Source: Aggregatimonas sangjinii (lineage in GTDB: Bacteria; Bacteroidota; Bacteroidia; Flavobacteriales; Flavobacteriaceae). From it: a stretch of DNA of 64,000 bases. The stretch lies in NCBI RefSeq assembly GCF_005943945.1, contig NZ_CP040710.1, positions 3,021,501-3,085,500 of the forward strand, written 5' to 3'. A program made the translations under genes and the position numbers. Positions 45,427 through 55,598 of the stretch are shown here, one piece after another. Each line of letters opens with the position of its first letter. Position 1 is the first letter of the stretch. The notes below the pieces were generated by a model. The model searched no databases. It saw nothing but the letters and a program-made list of their open reading frames with translations, and had not been told where the DNA came from.

Positions 45427-47520
45427 ATGGCCACAGTTTTTAAAACACCCGGTGTTTATGTTGAGGAAATACCAAAGCTACCGCCCTCCGTTGCCCAAGT
45501 GGAAACGGCAATTCCGGCCTTCGTAGGGTACACGGAAAAAGCAGAAGAACGGGGAGAGTCCTTGTTAATGAAACCTACCCGAATTTCTTCCTTATTGGAG
45601 TTTAGGGAACTGTACGGAGGAGACCATGCCATCGATTCGGTATCGATCGTGGTCGATGAAAACAACAATTATGCAGTCGACAGTGTTAGCATCGCCAATA
45701 CGGAAAGGTACCTGTTGTACGACAGCCTTCGCCTTTTCTTCGACAATGGGGGCGGTGACTGTTATATTGTTTCTGTTGGATTGTATGGAACAGCTCCCGT
45801 CTATGGTGATGAAAACGACAGTACGAATCCAGGATTGCGCACCGGGGTCAAGGCACTCGAAAAGTTTGACGAACCGACAATCATCTTATTTCCCGACGCC
45901 GTAAACGTCGTTACCGGAGGTGCCGATGACGGCAATTTTTATAGCCTTCAACAAATGGCCTTGGAACAGTGTGCCAAACTCCAGGACAGGGTAGGTTTGT
46001 TCGACCTTAAGGAGAACATTACGGAAGATCTGGACGAGGCCATTCAAAATTTTAGGAATAACATCGGCATCAACAACCTCAAATATGGTGGGGCGTATAC
46101 CCCCTATGTTGTAGCCACCTACCCGCGTGAGGTAGACATCGCGCATTTTCAGGACGGAATCACGGAAATATCCACAGCAGCCGTTACCTTAAGAGATCTT
46201 TCTTCGGACAGCGACCATTTGGCTTTGCTCGATGATTACGATGCGGCTGCGGCCCAAGTAACGGTAGTAAGCGACTACATTACCGAAATCAAGGAAGCAA
46301 ATGAAACCGTTGGAGGCAGATATGGCGACTTCGATGGGGCCGCCACGGCGGCACCTTCCTTAAAGGAAAAATTCTTGATATACAAAAGGTCGGTCGATGC
46401 CGCAGCGGATTCAACCGAAGCAAGGGAACGAATTACCGGCTTATTCAACTTTTGCCGCAATACCATTAATGGTTTTCAAGATCTGTATGAAGATCTGGAC
46501 AGTGCCAGCCAGATTTACAATGATGTGAACACCTATGCAAAGGCCAACAGCATGTGGCGAGGTGGAGCCTGCGGGATCATCAAGATCGATAAAAATGCCG
46601 ACGTACGGGTGATGACCGGACTGGCAAGCATCGCTGCGGTACATGCGCTTTATGTTGATGACGGCGGAGATCCGATCAGCCTGGATTGGCTAGGTGTTCC
46701 CGCGATGACGAATATTACCATGTCGCCAAAGGACTATGGGGATCCTACCGATTTGCCCAGCAACGTAAGCATCGCCAAACAAATTGCCAATGACGTCTTG
46801 GGTGAATTTGAAAAATTAATCGCCTTTGCCGATGCCGTTACTGCGGCTGCCGACGGATACAAGGATGCCGTACAGGATCAGCTCTATTTACAACATCCGA
46901 TCTTGAATAGCATTAAGGAGAATATAACACGAACCATAAACACATTGCCGCCAAGTGGGGCCATTGCAGGTATTTATGCCAAAGTCGATAACACCAGGGG
47001 AGTTTGGAAAGCGCCGGCGAACGTAAGTCTCAATTCGGTGAGCAAACCTTCGGTAGTGATCAGTCATGAAGACCAAGCCAATATAAACGTCGATGCCGTT
47101 GCCGGAAAATCGATCAATGCCATCCGGACGTTTATTGGCAAAGGACCGTTGGTATGGGGTGCCAGAACGTTGGCCGGTAACGACAACGAATGGCGGTACA
47201 TCAGTGTGAGGCGCTTCTTTAATATGGTCGAGGAAAGTTGTAAAAAGGCAACGGAACCTTTCGTCTTCGAGCCAAACGATGCCAACACTTGGATCAAAGT
47301 GCAGACGATGATCGAGAATTTTTTGACCCTTCAATGGCGGCAGGGCGCACTTCAAGGTGCCAAGCCCGAACACGCATTCTACGTTGCGGTCGGTCTGGGC
47401 AAAACAATGAGCGCACAGGACATACTCGAAGGCAGGATGATCGTCGAAATCGGAATGGCCGTGGTACGCCCTGCGGAGTTCATCATCCTTCAATTCTCTC
47501 ATAAACTGGCAGAATCGTAG
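45427..47520 (+). CDS. eCIS contractile sheath protein (Pvc2-like)
   Basis: This is a 697-residue protein starting MATVFKTPGVYVEEIPKLPP, the classic start of phage-tail-sheath proteins. The C-terminal core is well conserved: GIYAKVDNTRGVWKAPANVS, FIGKGPLVWGARTLAGNDNE, WRYISVRRFFNMVEESCKKA, and a final strand RPAEFIILQFSHKLAES. The middle (about residues 130-460) is long and variable and includes a helical insertion (ALLDDYDAAAAQVTVVSDYI). Sheath subunits contract and drive the inner tube into a target cell. Only one sheath gene is present, whereas Photorhabdus PVCs carry three. Confidence 0.96.
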   Translation: MATVFKTPGVYVEEIPKLPPSVAQVETAIPAFVGYTEKAEERGESLLMKPTRISSLLEFRELYGGDHAIDSVSIVVDENNNYAVDSVSIANTERYLLYDSLRLFFDNGGGDCYIVSVGLYGTAPVYGDENDSTNPGLRTGVKALEKFDEPTIILFPDAVNVVTGGADDGNFYSLQQMALEQCAKLQDRVGLFDLKENITEDLDEAIQNFRNNIGINNLKYGGAYTPYVVATYPREVDIAHFQDGITEISTAAVTLRDLSSDSDHLALLDDYDAAAAQVTVVSDYITEIKEANETVGGRYGDFDGAATAAPSLKEKFLIYKRSVDAAADSTEARERITGLFNFCRNTINGFQDLYEDLDSASQIYNDVNTYAKANSMWRGGACGIIKIDKNADVRVMTGLASIAAVHALYVDDGGDPISLDWLGVPAMTNITMSPKDYGDPTDLPSNVSIAKQIANDVLGEFEKLIAFADAVTAAADGYKDAVQDQLYLQHPILNSIKENITRTINTLPPSGAIAGIYAKVDNTRGVWKAPANVSLNSVSKPSVVISHEDQANINVDAVAGKSINAIRTFIGKGPLVWGARTLAGNDNEWRYISVRRFFNMVEESCKKATEPFVFEPNDANTWIKVQTMIENFLTLQWRQGALQGAKPEHAFYVAVGLGKTMSAQDILEGRMIVEIGMAVVRPAEFIILQFSHKLAES

Positions 47521-47569
47521 TCAAATAACGGTCAAAAAAATACAATAATTTATAACTAAAAATAGCATC

Positions 47570-47998
47570 ATGGAGACATATCCGCTAACAAAATTTCACT
47601 TCAGAGTTGATTGGAACGGCAATAAAATCGGTTTCACAGAGGTCACCGGTCTCGATTTTCAGGTAGAACCCATCGAGTACAGGGAGGGAAGTAGTCCGGA
47701 ATACCATAAAATAAAAATGCCGGGAATGCACAAGTTCAGTAACGTCACCTTGAAACGGGGCACCTACAGTGGGGATATCGATTTTTACAATTGGATGAAA
47801 ACCATCAACCTTACTACCGTAGAGCGACGGGACATTACGATAAGTCTATTGAACGAAGAGCATGAGCCTGTGATGACCTGGGGCATTAAAAACGCTTTTC
47901 CGATCAAAGTGCAGGCCAGCGATTTTAAGGCCGACGGAAATGAGATTGCCGTAGAAACCTTGGAATTGGCCCACGAAGGCCTAAAGATCGTTGAATAG
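47570..47998 (+). CDS. eCIS inner tube protein 1 (gp19/Pvc1-like)
   Basis: This is a 142-residue protein matching the phage tail-tube (T4 gp19) family. It begins YPLTKFHFRVDWNGNKIGFT, continues with EVTGLDFQVEPIEYREGSSP and MPGMHKFSNVTLKRGTY, and ends ANDFK-type AS-DFKADGNEIAVETLELAH. These subunits form hexameric rings stacked inside the sheath. It lies 49 bp after the sheath gene and before a second, more distant tube gene. Confidence 0.93.
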   Translation: METYPLTKFHFRVDWNGNKIGFTEVTGLDFQVEPIEYREGSSPEYHKIKMPGMHKFSNVTLKRGTYSGDIDFYNWMKTINLTTVERRDITISLLNEEHEPVMTWGIKNAFPIKVQASDFKADGNEIAVETLELAHEGLKIVE

Positions 47999-48020
47999 GC
48001 AAACCCTTTAAATACAGATT

Positions 48021-48488
48021 GTGGCTGCAATTGATCATCATACCGCTGGGGGGTATTATCCACCAGTAGGCTTTCATTTTAAGGTAGAGTTTATCAGCGT
48101 CGGGAACGATAATGATGTGCGCTTCCAAAGTGTGGGGGGCCTAAGTATGGAGTTGGAGGTAGAGAACATCAAAGAGGGTGGCCAAAACCTGTTCGAATAT
48201 AAACTCCCTGGGAGAAGCAAGTTCTCCGATCTCAATTTAAAGAGGGGGTTGCTCCTCGACTCCGAGCTAATCAAATGGATCAAGGATGCCCTGTACAATA
48301 GGGATTTCAAGCCGGCTAATATGAACATTAGCCTTTTGAACAGCGATCATGAACCGCTTTTGACCTGGCAAGTATTCAATGCTTGGCCTAGAAAATGGAG
48401 CGTCAGCGATCTCAATGCCACGGAGAATTCAATCATGGTGGAAACGCTCGAGATCGCCTACACGTATTTTACCGTTAAAAAAGGATAA
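48021..48488 (+). CDS. eCIS inner tube protein 2 (Pvc5-like, baseplate-proximal)
   Basis: This is a 155-residue tube-family protein. The start is GTG at 48021 (MAAIDHHTAGGYYPPVGFHF); there is no in-frame ATG before conserved sequence. It has the same plan as the previous gene (FQSVGGLSMELEVENIKEGG, LPGRSKFSDLNLKRGLLLDS, LNATENSIMVETLEIAYTYF). It differs by a longer N-terminus, typical of the variant that forms the first ring on the spike or baseplate in PVC and Afp. Confidence 0.9.
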   Translation: MAAIDHHTAGGYYPPVGFHFKVEFISVGNDNDVRFQSVGGLSMELEVENIKEGGQNLFEYKLPGRSKFSDLNLKRGLLLDSELIKWIKDALYNRDFKPANMNISLLNSDHEPLLTWQVFNAWPRKWSVSDLNATENSIMVETLEIAYTYFTVKKG

Positions 48489-48489
48489 T

Positions 48490-48672
48490 ATGGCGCTCAA
48501 CATCAATCATTTAAAGGTGAGTATTTCGGTGAACCAGCCCAAATCCGAAGGAGGGGAAGGAAGCAGTACACCGGCTTCGGAGCAAGGTGCCAAAAAAACG
48601 GATCCAGACAAACTATCACAGGATGTAATAGAACAGCTACTGCAGATCATAAACAATAAAAGCGAAAGATAA
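48490..48672 (+). CDS. Small eCIS protein, DUF5908 (Pvc6-like)
   Basis: This is a 60-residue protein starting at ATG 48490 (MALNINHLKVSISVNQPKSE), directly after the tube gene. The N-terminal beta strand 'I..L.V...V' and a C-terminal helix (LSQDVIEQLLQIINNKSER) flank a low-complexity Gly/Ser/Glu linker. This is the DUF5908 pattern always found between tube and LysM genes in such loci. The exact role is unknown. Its stop overlaps the next ATG (TAATG). Confidence 0.85.
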   Translation: MALNINHLKVSISVNQPKSEGGEGSSTPASEQGAKKTDPDKLSQDVIEQLLQIINNKSER

Positions 48673-49361
48673 TGGCGTTAGGGGAGGTCGAAAAGTTAGA
48701 GATCCATGTGTATACCAGTGCCGACTACAGCGAAGATTCCTTGGTCAAATCGATAAAGGCCATGCTCAATCCCGAAACCTATACCTTGGATTATAAGGTA
48801 GAGTTTCAAGATGGCCAAGGCCAGGGTACCAGTGGGTCCCAGCAGAAATTTACCGTCACAAATCCCGAACAATTCGATTTTGAACTGTTGATGGATAGTA
48901 CGGGCATCATCGACGGAAATCCTAGGGATTCGGTTGAGGAAGAGGTCAACGAACTAAGAGATCTGCTGATAAAGTATGAAGGGGAAATTCATGAGCCAAG
49001 GCACTTTATTATTGTTTGGGGTGGACATTTGTTCAAAGGGCGCTGTACAGGTCTAAACATCAACTACAAGTTGTTCAATCCAGACGGCACCCCGATCAGG
49101 GCCATTTGCAAGGCAAGTTTTAAGGGAAGCATAGAAGATAGGGAACGCGTGGCAAAGGAACGACGTTCTTCTCCCGACCTGACCCATTTTCGCCTTATAA
49201 AATCCGGAGACACCTTGCCCTTGTTGTGCTATAAGATTTATGGAAGTTCTGCCTATTATGTACAAGTGGCACTTGCCAACAAACTATCGACTTTTAGAAA
49301 CCTGGAGCCCGGAACGGAAATCTTTTTTCCGCCCATTGAAAAAAATACACCTGTTGCATGA
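48672..49361 (+). CDS. eCIS LysM-domain tube/spike adaptor (Pvc7-like)
   Basis: This 229-residue protein has an N-terminal domain (residues 1-170: AMLNPETYTLDYKVEFQDGQ, RHFIIVWGGHLFKGRCTGLN, PIRAICKASFKGSIEDRERV) that follows the T4 gp53/gp54-like CIS protein plan. The C-terminus is a LysM domain (about 178-225: FRLIKSGDTLPLLCYKIYGS, PGTEIFFPP). In contractile injection systems this protein locks tube to spike within the baseplate. It overlaps the start of the spike gene by 4 bp (ATGA). Confidence 0.92.
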   Translation: MALGEVEKLEIHVYTSADYSEDSLVKSIKAMLNPETYTLDYKVEFQDGQGQGTSGSQQKFTVTNPEQFDFELLMDSTGIIDGNPRDSVEEEVNELRDLLIKYEGEIHEPRHFIIVWGGHLFKGRCTGLNINYKLFNPDGTPIRAICKASFKGSIEDRERVAKERRSSPDLTHFRLIKSGDTLPLLCYKIYGSSAYYVQVALANKLSTFRNLEPGTEIFFPPIEKNTPVA

Positions 49362-51103
49362 GCGAAGTAAACACCATACCAAGTACCAAGCCGAAATCGG
49401 TTTCCACTTTTACCATACTAGTGGATGGAAACAAATTATCCGATGAGTTCACGATAATGAGCATCGTGGTCCAAAAGGAAATTAACAGCATTACCAAAGC
49501 AACTATCCTCCTTCAGGACGGGTCTGCGGCCGAACAGGGATTTCCCTCCAGTAATGCCGAGGAACTTATTCCGGGTAAGTCCATTGAGATACAGGCAGGA
49601 TACCAAACCGATGAAGAGTCTATTTTCAAGGGCATAACGATCAAACACAGTATCAAGGTCCGAAAAAATGTATCGGTGCTAGTGGTAGAATGTCGCCATG
49701 AAGCCATTAAAATGACCACGAAGCTAAAAAACAACTATTTCCATGAAATGAAGGACGATGAAATTGCGGATCAACTTTGCCGGGATCATGGCTTAAGTCT
49801 TGAAAGCGAAGCCACCGAGCTGACACATAAGGAAATGGTGCAATTCAACTGTACCGATTGGGATTTTATGGCCTGTCGTGCAGAGGAGAATGGCTATTGG
49901 ATTACCACTACCGAGGGTACAAAACTCACTTTTAAAAAGCCCGATTTCTCACAAGCGCCCGTACTGTCCTTGGCCTATGGTTCTACCATTAAGGAATTGG
50001 ACGCGGAAATCGATGCCAGGCATCAATTCGAAGCGCTAAAGTCGGTGAGTTGGAGTCCGGCCGAACAGGAGGCGATACAAAGTGAGGGCGCAAATCCGGA
50101 AGTTCCGGCGGCGGGTAACATAGCCGCTACCGAGTTGGCGGCAACCACCGCAAATAGCGAACTGGAAATCAGGCATACCGCCTTACAGGAATCGGAATTA
50201 CAACTTTGGGCGAACAGTATTTTACAAAAACAACGCCTTGCAAAAATAAGGGGCAAACTAAAGATAGATGGCATTCATTCTCCATCACCCGGCCAGTTGA
50301 TAGAACTGCAAAATGTTGGGGAACGCTTTGATGGCAAGGTCATGGTATCGGGGGTACGGCATCACATCGAGAAGGGCAAGTGGGAGACTTTTATTCAATT
50401 CGGGGAATCTACCGTGGCCTTTGCGGAAAAATTTGAATTGGAACAGCCGCTGGCCTCCGGCCTACTACCTGCCGCCCAAGGTTTGCAAATCGGGATAGTC
50501 ACCAACCTTGAAGACCCGGATGGGGAAGAACGGGTACAGGTCCGGCTGCCCATGGTCCATGATAGCGATGAGGGTGCCTGGATGCGACTTTGTTCCCTGG
50601 ATGCCGGCGAAAACAGGGGCTGGGTTTCCCGCCCGGAAATCGGCGATGAGGTTATCGTCGGATTCCTGAATGCTGATCCCCGATTCGGGGTCATCCTAGG
50701 GAAAGTGCACAGCAGTAAGAATACGGCGCCCTTTGCGGCGGCAAACGATAATCACGAAAAAGGTTTTCAGTCCCGGGAAGAACTAAAAATGGTATTCGAT
50801 GACGAGAAAAAGTCAATTTCATTCGAGACCCCCGGGGGACATAAATTTATTATGAACGACGATGACGCTAGCATCACGCTGGAAGATAGCAACGGAAATA
50901 CAATGGTGATGGACAGCGATGGTATTACGATAGAAAGTATAAAGGATGTAAAGGTAAACGCTTCCGTAGACCTCAAAATGGAGACCGGTGCCAATGCCGA
51001 AATCAAAGGTGGGGCCATGGCTAAAATGGAAGGAAGCGCAGGAGCCGAACTTTCTTCAGGAGGTTCGACAACGGTAAAGGGAAGTATGCTACAATTAAAT
51101 TAA
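49358..51103 (+). CDS. eCIS spike protein, VgrG/gp27-gp5-like (Pvc8)
   Basis: This is a 581-residue protein. Residues about 15-360 correspond to the gp27-like hub (FTILVDGNKLSDEFTIMSIV, SIEIQAGYQTDEESIFKGIT, CRDHGLSLESEATELTHKEM). About 375-450 is the gp5-type OB fold (QIGIVTNLEDPDGEERVQVR, GAWMRLCSLDAGENRGWVSR, IGDEVIVGFLNADPRFGVIL). The rest is a beta-helical needle of short repeats (SITLEDSNGNTMVMDSDGIT, MKMEG-type MAKMEGSAGAELSSGG). It trimerises to form the puncturing spike, which the next gene caps with a PAAR tip. No C-terminal effector extension is present. Confidence 0.95.
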   Translation: MSEVNTIPSTKPKSVSTFTILVDGNKLSDEFTIMSIVVQKEINSITKATILLQDGSAAEQGFPSSNAEELIPGKSIEIQAGYQTDEESIFKGITIKHSIKVRKNVSVLVVECRHEAIKMTTKLKNNYFHEMKDDEIADQLCRDHGLSLESEATELTHKEMVQFNCTDWDFMACRAEENGYWITTTEGTKLTFKKPDFSQAPVLSLAYGSTIKELDAEIDARHQFEALKSVSWSPAEQEAIQSEGANPEVPAAGNIAATELAATTANSELEIRHTALQESELQLWANSILQKQRLAKIRGKLKIDGIHSPSPGQLIELQNVGERFDGKVMVSGVRHHIEKGKWETFIQFGESTVAFAEKFELEQPLASGLLPAAQGLQIGIVTNLEDPDGEERVQVRLPMVHDSDEGAWMRLCSLDAGENRGWVSRPEIGDEVIVGFLNADPRFGVILGKVHSSKNTAPFAAANDNHEKGFQSREELKMVFDDEKKSISFETPGGHKFIMNDDDASITLEDSNGNTMVMDSDGITIESIKDVKVNASVDLKMETGANAEIKGGAMAKMEGSAGAELSSGGSTTVKGSMLQLN

Positions 51104-51108
51104 AAAAT

Positions 51109-51396
51109 ATGGGAGCACCAGCAGCACGAATCGGGGATTTTCATGTTTGCCCAATGGTAACGGGCACCGTACCTCATGTAGGTGGCCCGGTGTCAATGGG
51201 CGCGGCCACCGTAATGATTGCTGGAATGCCTGCAGCGAGGGTTGGCGATATGTGCACCTGTGTCGGTCCCCCGGATACGATTGCGGCAGGCTCGGCCACG
51301 GTGATGATCGAGGGAATGCCCGCGGCACGCATGGGGGATTCCACGGCACATGGAGGAACCATTGTTGTAGGTGCGCCAACAGTTTTAATCGGATAA
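51109..51396 (+). CDS. eCIS spike-tip PAAR protein (Pvc10-like)
   Basis: This 95-residue protein consists of a single PAAR domain: PAARIGDFHVCPMV, MIAGMPAARVGDMCTC, VMIEGMPAARMGDSTAHGGT. The His and Cys residues (HVC, CTC, AHG) are arranged as in zinc-binding PAAR tips. It sharpens the VgrG-like spike encoded 5 bp upstream. It carries no effector extension. Confidence 0.95.
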   Translation: MGAPAARIGDFHVCPMVTGTVPHVGGPVSMGAATVMIAGMPAARVGDMCTCVGPPDTIAAGSATVMIEGMPAARMGDSTAHGGTIVVGAPTVLIG

Positions 51397-51406
51397 AAAC
51401 AAAGCG

Positions 51407-51850
51407 ATGGAAAAGGCAAAAGCATTTATTGGAATGGGCTGGAGTTTCCCTCCGGACTTTAACCGCGAAACCGGACAAGTGGAGATTACCGAATTGTATG
51501 ACGATATCCAAAAAAGCCTAGAGATTTTACTGACTACGAGGCCCGGCGAACGTGTAATGCAACCGAAATATGGCTGTCATATGGAACCGCTCCTGTTCGA
51601 GTCGTTAAATACCGGCGCCAAGACCATGATCAAAGAACGCATACGAACGTCGATCCTCTTTTTTGAACCGCGTATCGAGGCCAAGAAAATCACCTTGGAC
51701 GATTCCAGACAAAACGAGGGCGTATTGCTGATTAGCTTGGAATACATCGTAAGTGCAACCAATAGCAGGTTCAATTTTGTATTCCCCTATTACAGTGAGG
51801 AAGCTACCGAAATGAATATACTAACAACGAACCATCCTTTAGCAGTGTAA
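51407..51850 (+). CDS. eCIS baseplate wedge protein gp25-like (Pvc9)
   Basis: This 147-residue protein belongs to the GPW/gp25 family: FIGMGWSFPPDF, DIQKSLEILLTTRPGERVMQ with the conserved E-R, PKYGCHMEPLLFESL, IRTSILFFEPRIEAKKITLD. It links the sheath's first ring to the baseplate wedge. It ends 1 bp before the baseplate J gene. Confidence 0.94.
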   Translation: MEKAKAFIGMGWSFPPDFNRETGQVEITELYDDIQKSLEILLTTRPGERVMQPKYGCHMEPLLFESLNTGAKTMIKERIRTSILFFEPRIEAKKITLDDSRQNEGVLLISLEYIVSATNSRFNFVFPYYSEEATEMNILTTNHPLAV

Positions 51851-51851
51851 G

Positions 51852-54800
51852 ATGAGTGATTGTTCCGAAAATAAAAACCCATTGGTCAGAAATGGCACGA
51901 GCCAAGGACAAAGAGCGTTGGCAAAGCTCAGTCCAACCTCGGTGGAAATTGTCGACAAAGCCACCGAGGATTGGATGGTGTGGGCGGGTAAGTTTTCCGA
52001 CCATATTCGCTATACGGCATTGAACAATGCGCCCGTTGGGACCATGAAGCCTTTTTTTTCGGCAAATGTCAGCGCGCAGCTTGCCTTGGTGGCGAGCTAT
52101 CCCCCGGAAAAATTATCAAAATACATCAGGGAGGTATTGGTACGTATAGAAACCAAGGATACCGCCCTTAAACAGGAATTTACAACGCTTTTCGATATCA
52201 TTTTTTCCTATTTTACCTTGGTAGATAGGCTGTTCAAGACCACCCGGGCCGATACGGAATACAACAGTATTTTGCTGTATCACATACAGGCCAAATTACT
52301 GCCATTGGAAGCCAGAACCTTTGCATATTACAAGGCATCATTGGAAGGAACGCCTGCACAGCGTTTGATAGTCGAAAGTACACCCACCGACTTGGACATT
52401 TTTCATGAGGCCTTAAACGGTCACGAAGATTTTATAGCCTCGGGCTTATCCGATCTTGAAGAAAAAAGATACCCGGCTACTTCCGATTTTGACACCTACT
52501 ATAGTGCAATATCATCCGATTCTACCATTTTTGGTGGCTTGAGCGGTTTCAAGAACAGAATAAAATACATCGCGCAACATAATTTCTTTACCAGCATATT
52601 GGATGAAATTAGTGCCTCGGCCACATTTATCACCAAACATTCCCAAAAATACCTTGGCAAGTATCTAACGGATTGGCCCGACCACCAACCCAATTACGCC
52701 CTATATCTGACATGGCTTCAGCTGCTGGACGATACAAAAGCACATGTAAATGAGCTTACCGGAAGGCATCTGGATTTTTATTACAAAAACGTTTTACGCC
52801 TAAGACCCCTAGATCAGTCTCCCGATACCGCTTTTTTGGTATCGGAACTCAACAAGGTTACCTCGTACTATGCCCTAAAGGATGATACCTCGTTCATGGG
52901 GCCAAAAGATGAGGACGGGAATAGCATCACCTATGAAAGCATTCGGGAAACCGTCCTCAACAAGGCATCGATCAAACACCTGGCTGCCCTGTACTATGGC
53001 GGTGAAGATGACACGATCGGCAGTCAAATAAACAAGGGGCGCCTGTTCGCATCCCCTATCATCAACAGTGCGGATGGACTGGGCGAAGAACTCCCGAAAG
53101 AGGTAATCTCCTGGCATCCTTTCCATACAAAAACGTATGCAAATGCAGCGCTGTCCGATATCAATATGCCAAGGGCCGAGATAGGATTCGCCATTGCATC
53201 CCATTATCTAAGGTTAAAGGAAGGCCTAAGGCAAATCACGCTGACACTTACCTTGAGCAGGTCCATTATTCTGGATGCTGCCGAATACAAGGCCTATATC
53301 ACCACTGAAAAAGAGTGGTTGGCATTAGATACGATCACTACGGAACATCCGAATGGGGCTTTAAGCAAAATGCAGTTCAAGCTAACCGTTCCCGCCGATA
53401 AAGACCCCGTGGTCGCCTATAACCAGGAAGTACATTTGGGGAGTCTTACGGCAACCGAACCGGTATTGAAAATTATTTTGGAGCATCAAGATACGGTTGA
53501 ATTCAAGTACGATATCCTGAGCAGCGCCACCCTTTATAATATAGCCCTAAAGGTCAGTGTTGGTGAAATCGCCGGCGCCTACAATGAAAATGGGATAAAG
53601 AATTTGGAACTGCACAATGATGCCAGCCCCTTAAACCCGTCAAAACCGTTTCATCCATGGGGGGCCGAGCCTACGATTGGCAACTCCTTTATTATTGGCA
53701 GTGACGAGATTTTTTACAAAAAAGGAGCAAAACTGCAATTGAATTTCAAATGGAAGGATTTGCCCGAAGACGATGCCAGTATTGATTTTGATAACTATGA
53801 AGGAGTGTGGTGGTATCCTGTGCCTTATAACTCCAACAACAGTGTTTCGGGAGCAGGAATTCCACAAGTTGAAATTCTAAAGCTAAGCAAGAATAGATGG
53901 GAACAGGTAAAAGCTGATGAGCCTGTATTTAGTGCTAGTTCCGGCTCCCCTATCATTAACGAGGTGGGTTTTGTGTTGAATCTGTCCACAAACGACCATA
54001 GAGAACTATTTCTTGCGAAGGACAAGGCATGGAAAAGCTATGCAGCGGATGTAAACAAAGGATTCATCAAACTAAAGTTAAACCATGATTTTGGTCATCG
54101 CGACTATTACAACGCTCTTCAGAGTTATTTTAAGCTTAATTATTCCTATCATACCGCTCCCATTTATCCCTACCAACCAACTCTTGACTCTTTCAGTATA
54201 AGCTATGAGGCAAGTTGTAATCTTCTTATGTATACCACCAGCGCCAATACCTTTACCGAAAGGCCTTTGGCATTTTTTCATATAGGACCCTTTGGGGATA
54301 GCGAACAGCACAGGGTTTTGCAAAAGAGCACCCCTAAACTCGTCAGCAAACTTATCAGGAGTGCAACCGGGGCGTTCAAGGCCCAAGGCAGTCTTTTTAT
54401 AGGGCTGGAGCATTTGCTGCCCGGAGATACCCAATCCGTTTTGTTTCAAGTGCAAGAGGGCAGTGAAGATCCGCTTTTAGACAAGCCCGACGCGCATTTG
54501 AAATGGGAATACCTAACCGCCCACAATGTTTGGAAAACCTTTGATGACGATGGGGTCGGTGATAACACAAGTGGCTTAATAGAATCCGGCATTATTAATT
54601 TCATTATACCAAAAGATGCAAGCCTGGTCCATACCGCTTTTGAGAACAATCTGATATGGATACGGTGTTCGGTACAGGAAGCACCCGATGCCGTTGCCAA
54701 GATTATCGGTATCCATCCCAACGCCGTAGCGGTAAAAAGGGCCATTCCGGAAGATACGGAGTATGAAAGCATGCTTACGGCCGCAGGGGAAATCAAGAAA

Positions 54801-55598
54801 CTTCAGGAACCCGATGCCAGGATAAAAAAAATCGAGCAGCCTTATTCCAGTTTTGACGGCAAGCCCACAGAAGGAGACGAGGCCTTTTACTTAAGAGCCT
54901 CGGAACGCTTGCGCCATAAAGACCGGGCAATCACCATCTGGGATATTGAACGCCTGGTACTACAGGCCTTTCCAGAAATCTATAAGGCAAAATGCCTCAA
55001 TCATACCAAAATAGAAGGTTCCTTGAGTGAAGGGGATCTGGTTTATAACGAGATTGCTCCCGGCCACATTGTTGTGATTACCATCCCGAATTTGGCCAAC
55101 AGGAACGACATAGACCCCTTGAAGCCCTACACGAAAAAGAGCACCTTAAAAGCCATCAAGGATTTCTTGGGAGAGCGGACTTCCTGCCAGGTAACCCTGC
55201 ATACCGCCCAACCCGATTTTGAGGAGGTGAAGGTAAAATGCACCATCACCCTTCGGGATGACTTCCCGGATGTCAATTATTACAAGGAAGTAATTCAGCA
55301 CGACATTATGAACTTTTTAAGTCCTTGGGCCTTTAGCTCGGACACCGATCTTAATTTTGGTGGACGTATCCACCAATCCGTTCTCATCGATTTTATCGAA
55401 GAATTGCCGTATGTGGATTTCTTAACGGATTTTGAATTGATGCACCTTACCTCCGATGGCACGACCACCAAGGTAGATGAGGCCATTGCATCTACCGGAA
55501 GATCGATTCTCGTATCCGTCCCCGCCTTGGAACACCAATTAACCGTATTGCTGAACGAACCTGAAGAACTTTTAGAGATCAATTGTTTTGATGAATAA
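51852..55598 (+). CDS. eCIS baseplate J-like wedge protein (Pvc11)
   Basis: This is a 1248-residue protein. The N-terminal 400 residues are helical and variable. The middle is beta-rich (LRQITLTLTLSRSIILDAAE, GAKLQLNFKWKDLPEDDASI). The C-terminal 300 residues contain the baseplate J/gp47-like core: DAFYLRASERLRHKDRAITI in the form EAFYLRASERL, WDIERLVLQAFPEIYKAKCL, GHIVVITIPNLANRNDIDPL, QSVLIDFIEELPYVDFL. It is a main wedge subunit. The length is in the range of Pvc11 proteins of Bacteroidota. Its last 8 bp overlap the next gene. Confidence 0.92.
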   Translation: MSDCSENKNPLVRNGTSQGQRALAKLSPTSVEIVDKATEDWMVWAGKFSDHIRYTALNNAPVGTMKPFFSANVSAQLALVASYPPEKLSKYIREVLVRIETKDTALKQEFTTLFDIIFSYFTLVDRLFKTTRADTEYNSILLYHIQAKLLPLEARTFAYYKASLEGTPAQRLIVESTPTDLDIFHEALNGHEDFIASGLSDLEEKRYPATSDFDTYYSAISSDSTIFGGLSGFKNRIKYIAQHNFFTSILDEISASATFITKHSQKYLGKYLTDWPDHQPNYALYLTWLQLLDDTKAHVNELTGRHLDFYYKNVLRLRPLDQSPDTAFLVSELNKVTSYYALKDDTSFMGPKDEDGNSITYESIRETVLNKASIKHLAALYYGGEDDTIGSQINKGRLFASPIINSADGLGEELPKEVISWHPFHTKTYANAALSDINMPRAEIGFAIASHYLRLKEGLRQITLTLTLSRSIILDAAEYKAYITTEKEWLALDTITTEHPNGALSKMQFKLTVPADKDPVVAYNQEVHLGSLTATEPVLKIILEHQDTVEFKYDILSSATLYNIALKVSVGEIAGAYNENGIKNLELHNDASPLNPSKPFHPWGAEPTIGNSFIIGSDEIFYKKGAKLQLNFKWKDLPEDDASIDFDNYEGVWWYPVPYNSNNSVSGAGIPQVEILKLSKNRWEQVKADEPVFSASSGSPIINEVGFVLNLSTNDHRELFLAKDKAWKSYAADVNKGFIKLKLNHDFGHRDYYNALQSYFKLNYSYHTAPIYPYQPTLDSFSISYEASCNLLMYTTSANTFTERPLAFFHIGPFGDSEQHRVLQKSTPKLVSKLIRSATGAFKAQGSLFIGLEHLLPGDTQSVLFQVQEGSEDPLLDKPDAHLKWEYLTAHNVWKTFDDDGVGDNTSGLIESGIINFIIPKDASLVHTAFENNLIWIRCSVQEAPDAVAKIIGIHPNAVAVKRAIPEDTEYESMLTAAGEIKKLQEPDARIKKIEQPYSSFDGKPTEGDEAFYLRASERLRHKDRAITIWDIERLVLQAFPEIYKAKCLNHTKIEGSLSEGDLVYNEIAPGHIVVITIPNLANRNDIDPLKPYTKKSTLKAIKDFLGERTSCQVTLHTAQPDFEEVKVKCTITLRDDFPDVNYYKEVIQHDIMNFLSPWAFSSDTDLNFGGRIHQSVLIDFIEELPYVDFLTDFELMHLTSDGTTTKVDEAIASTGRSILVSVPALEHQLTVLLNEPEELLEINCFDE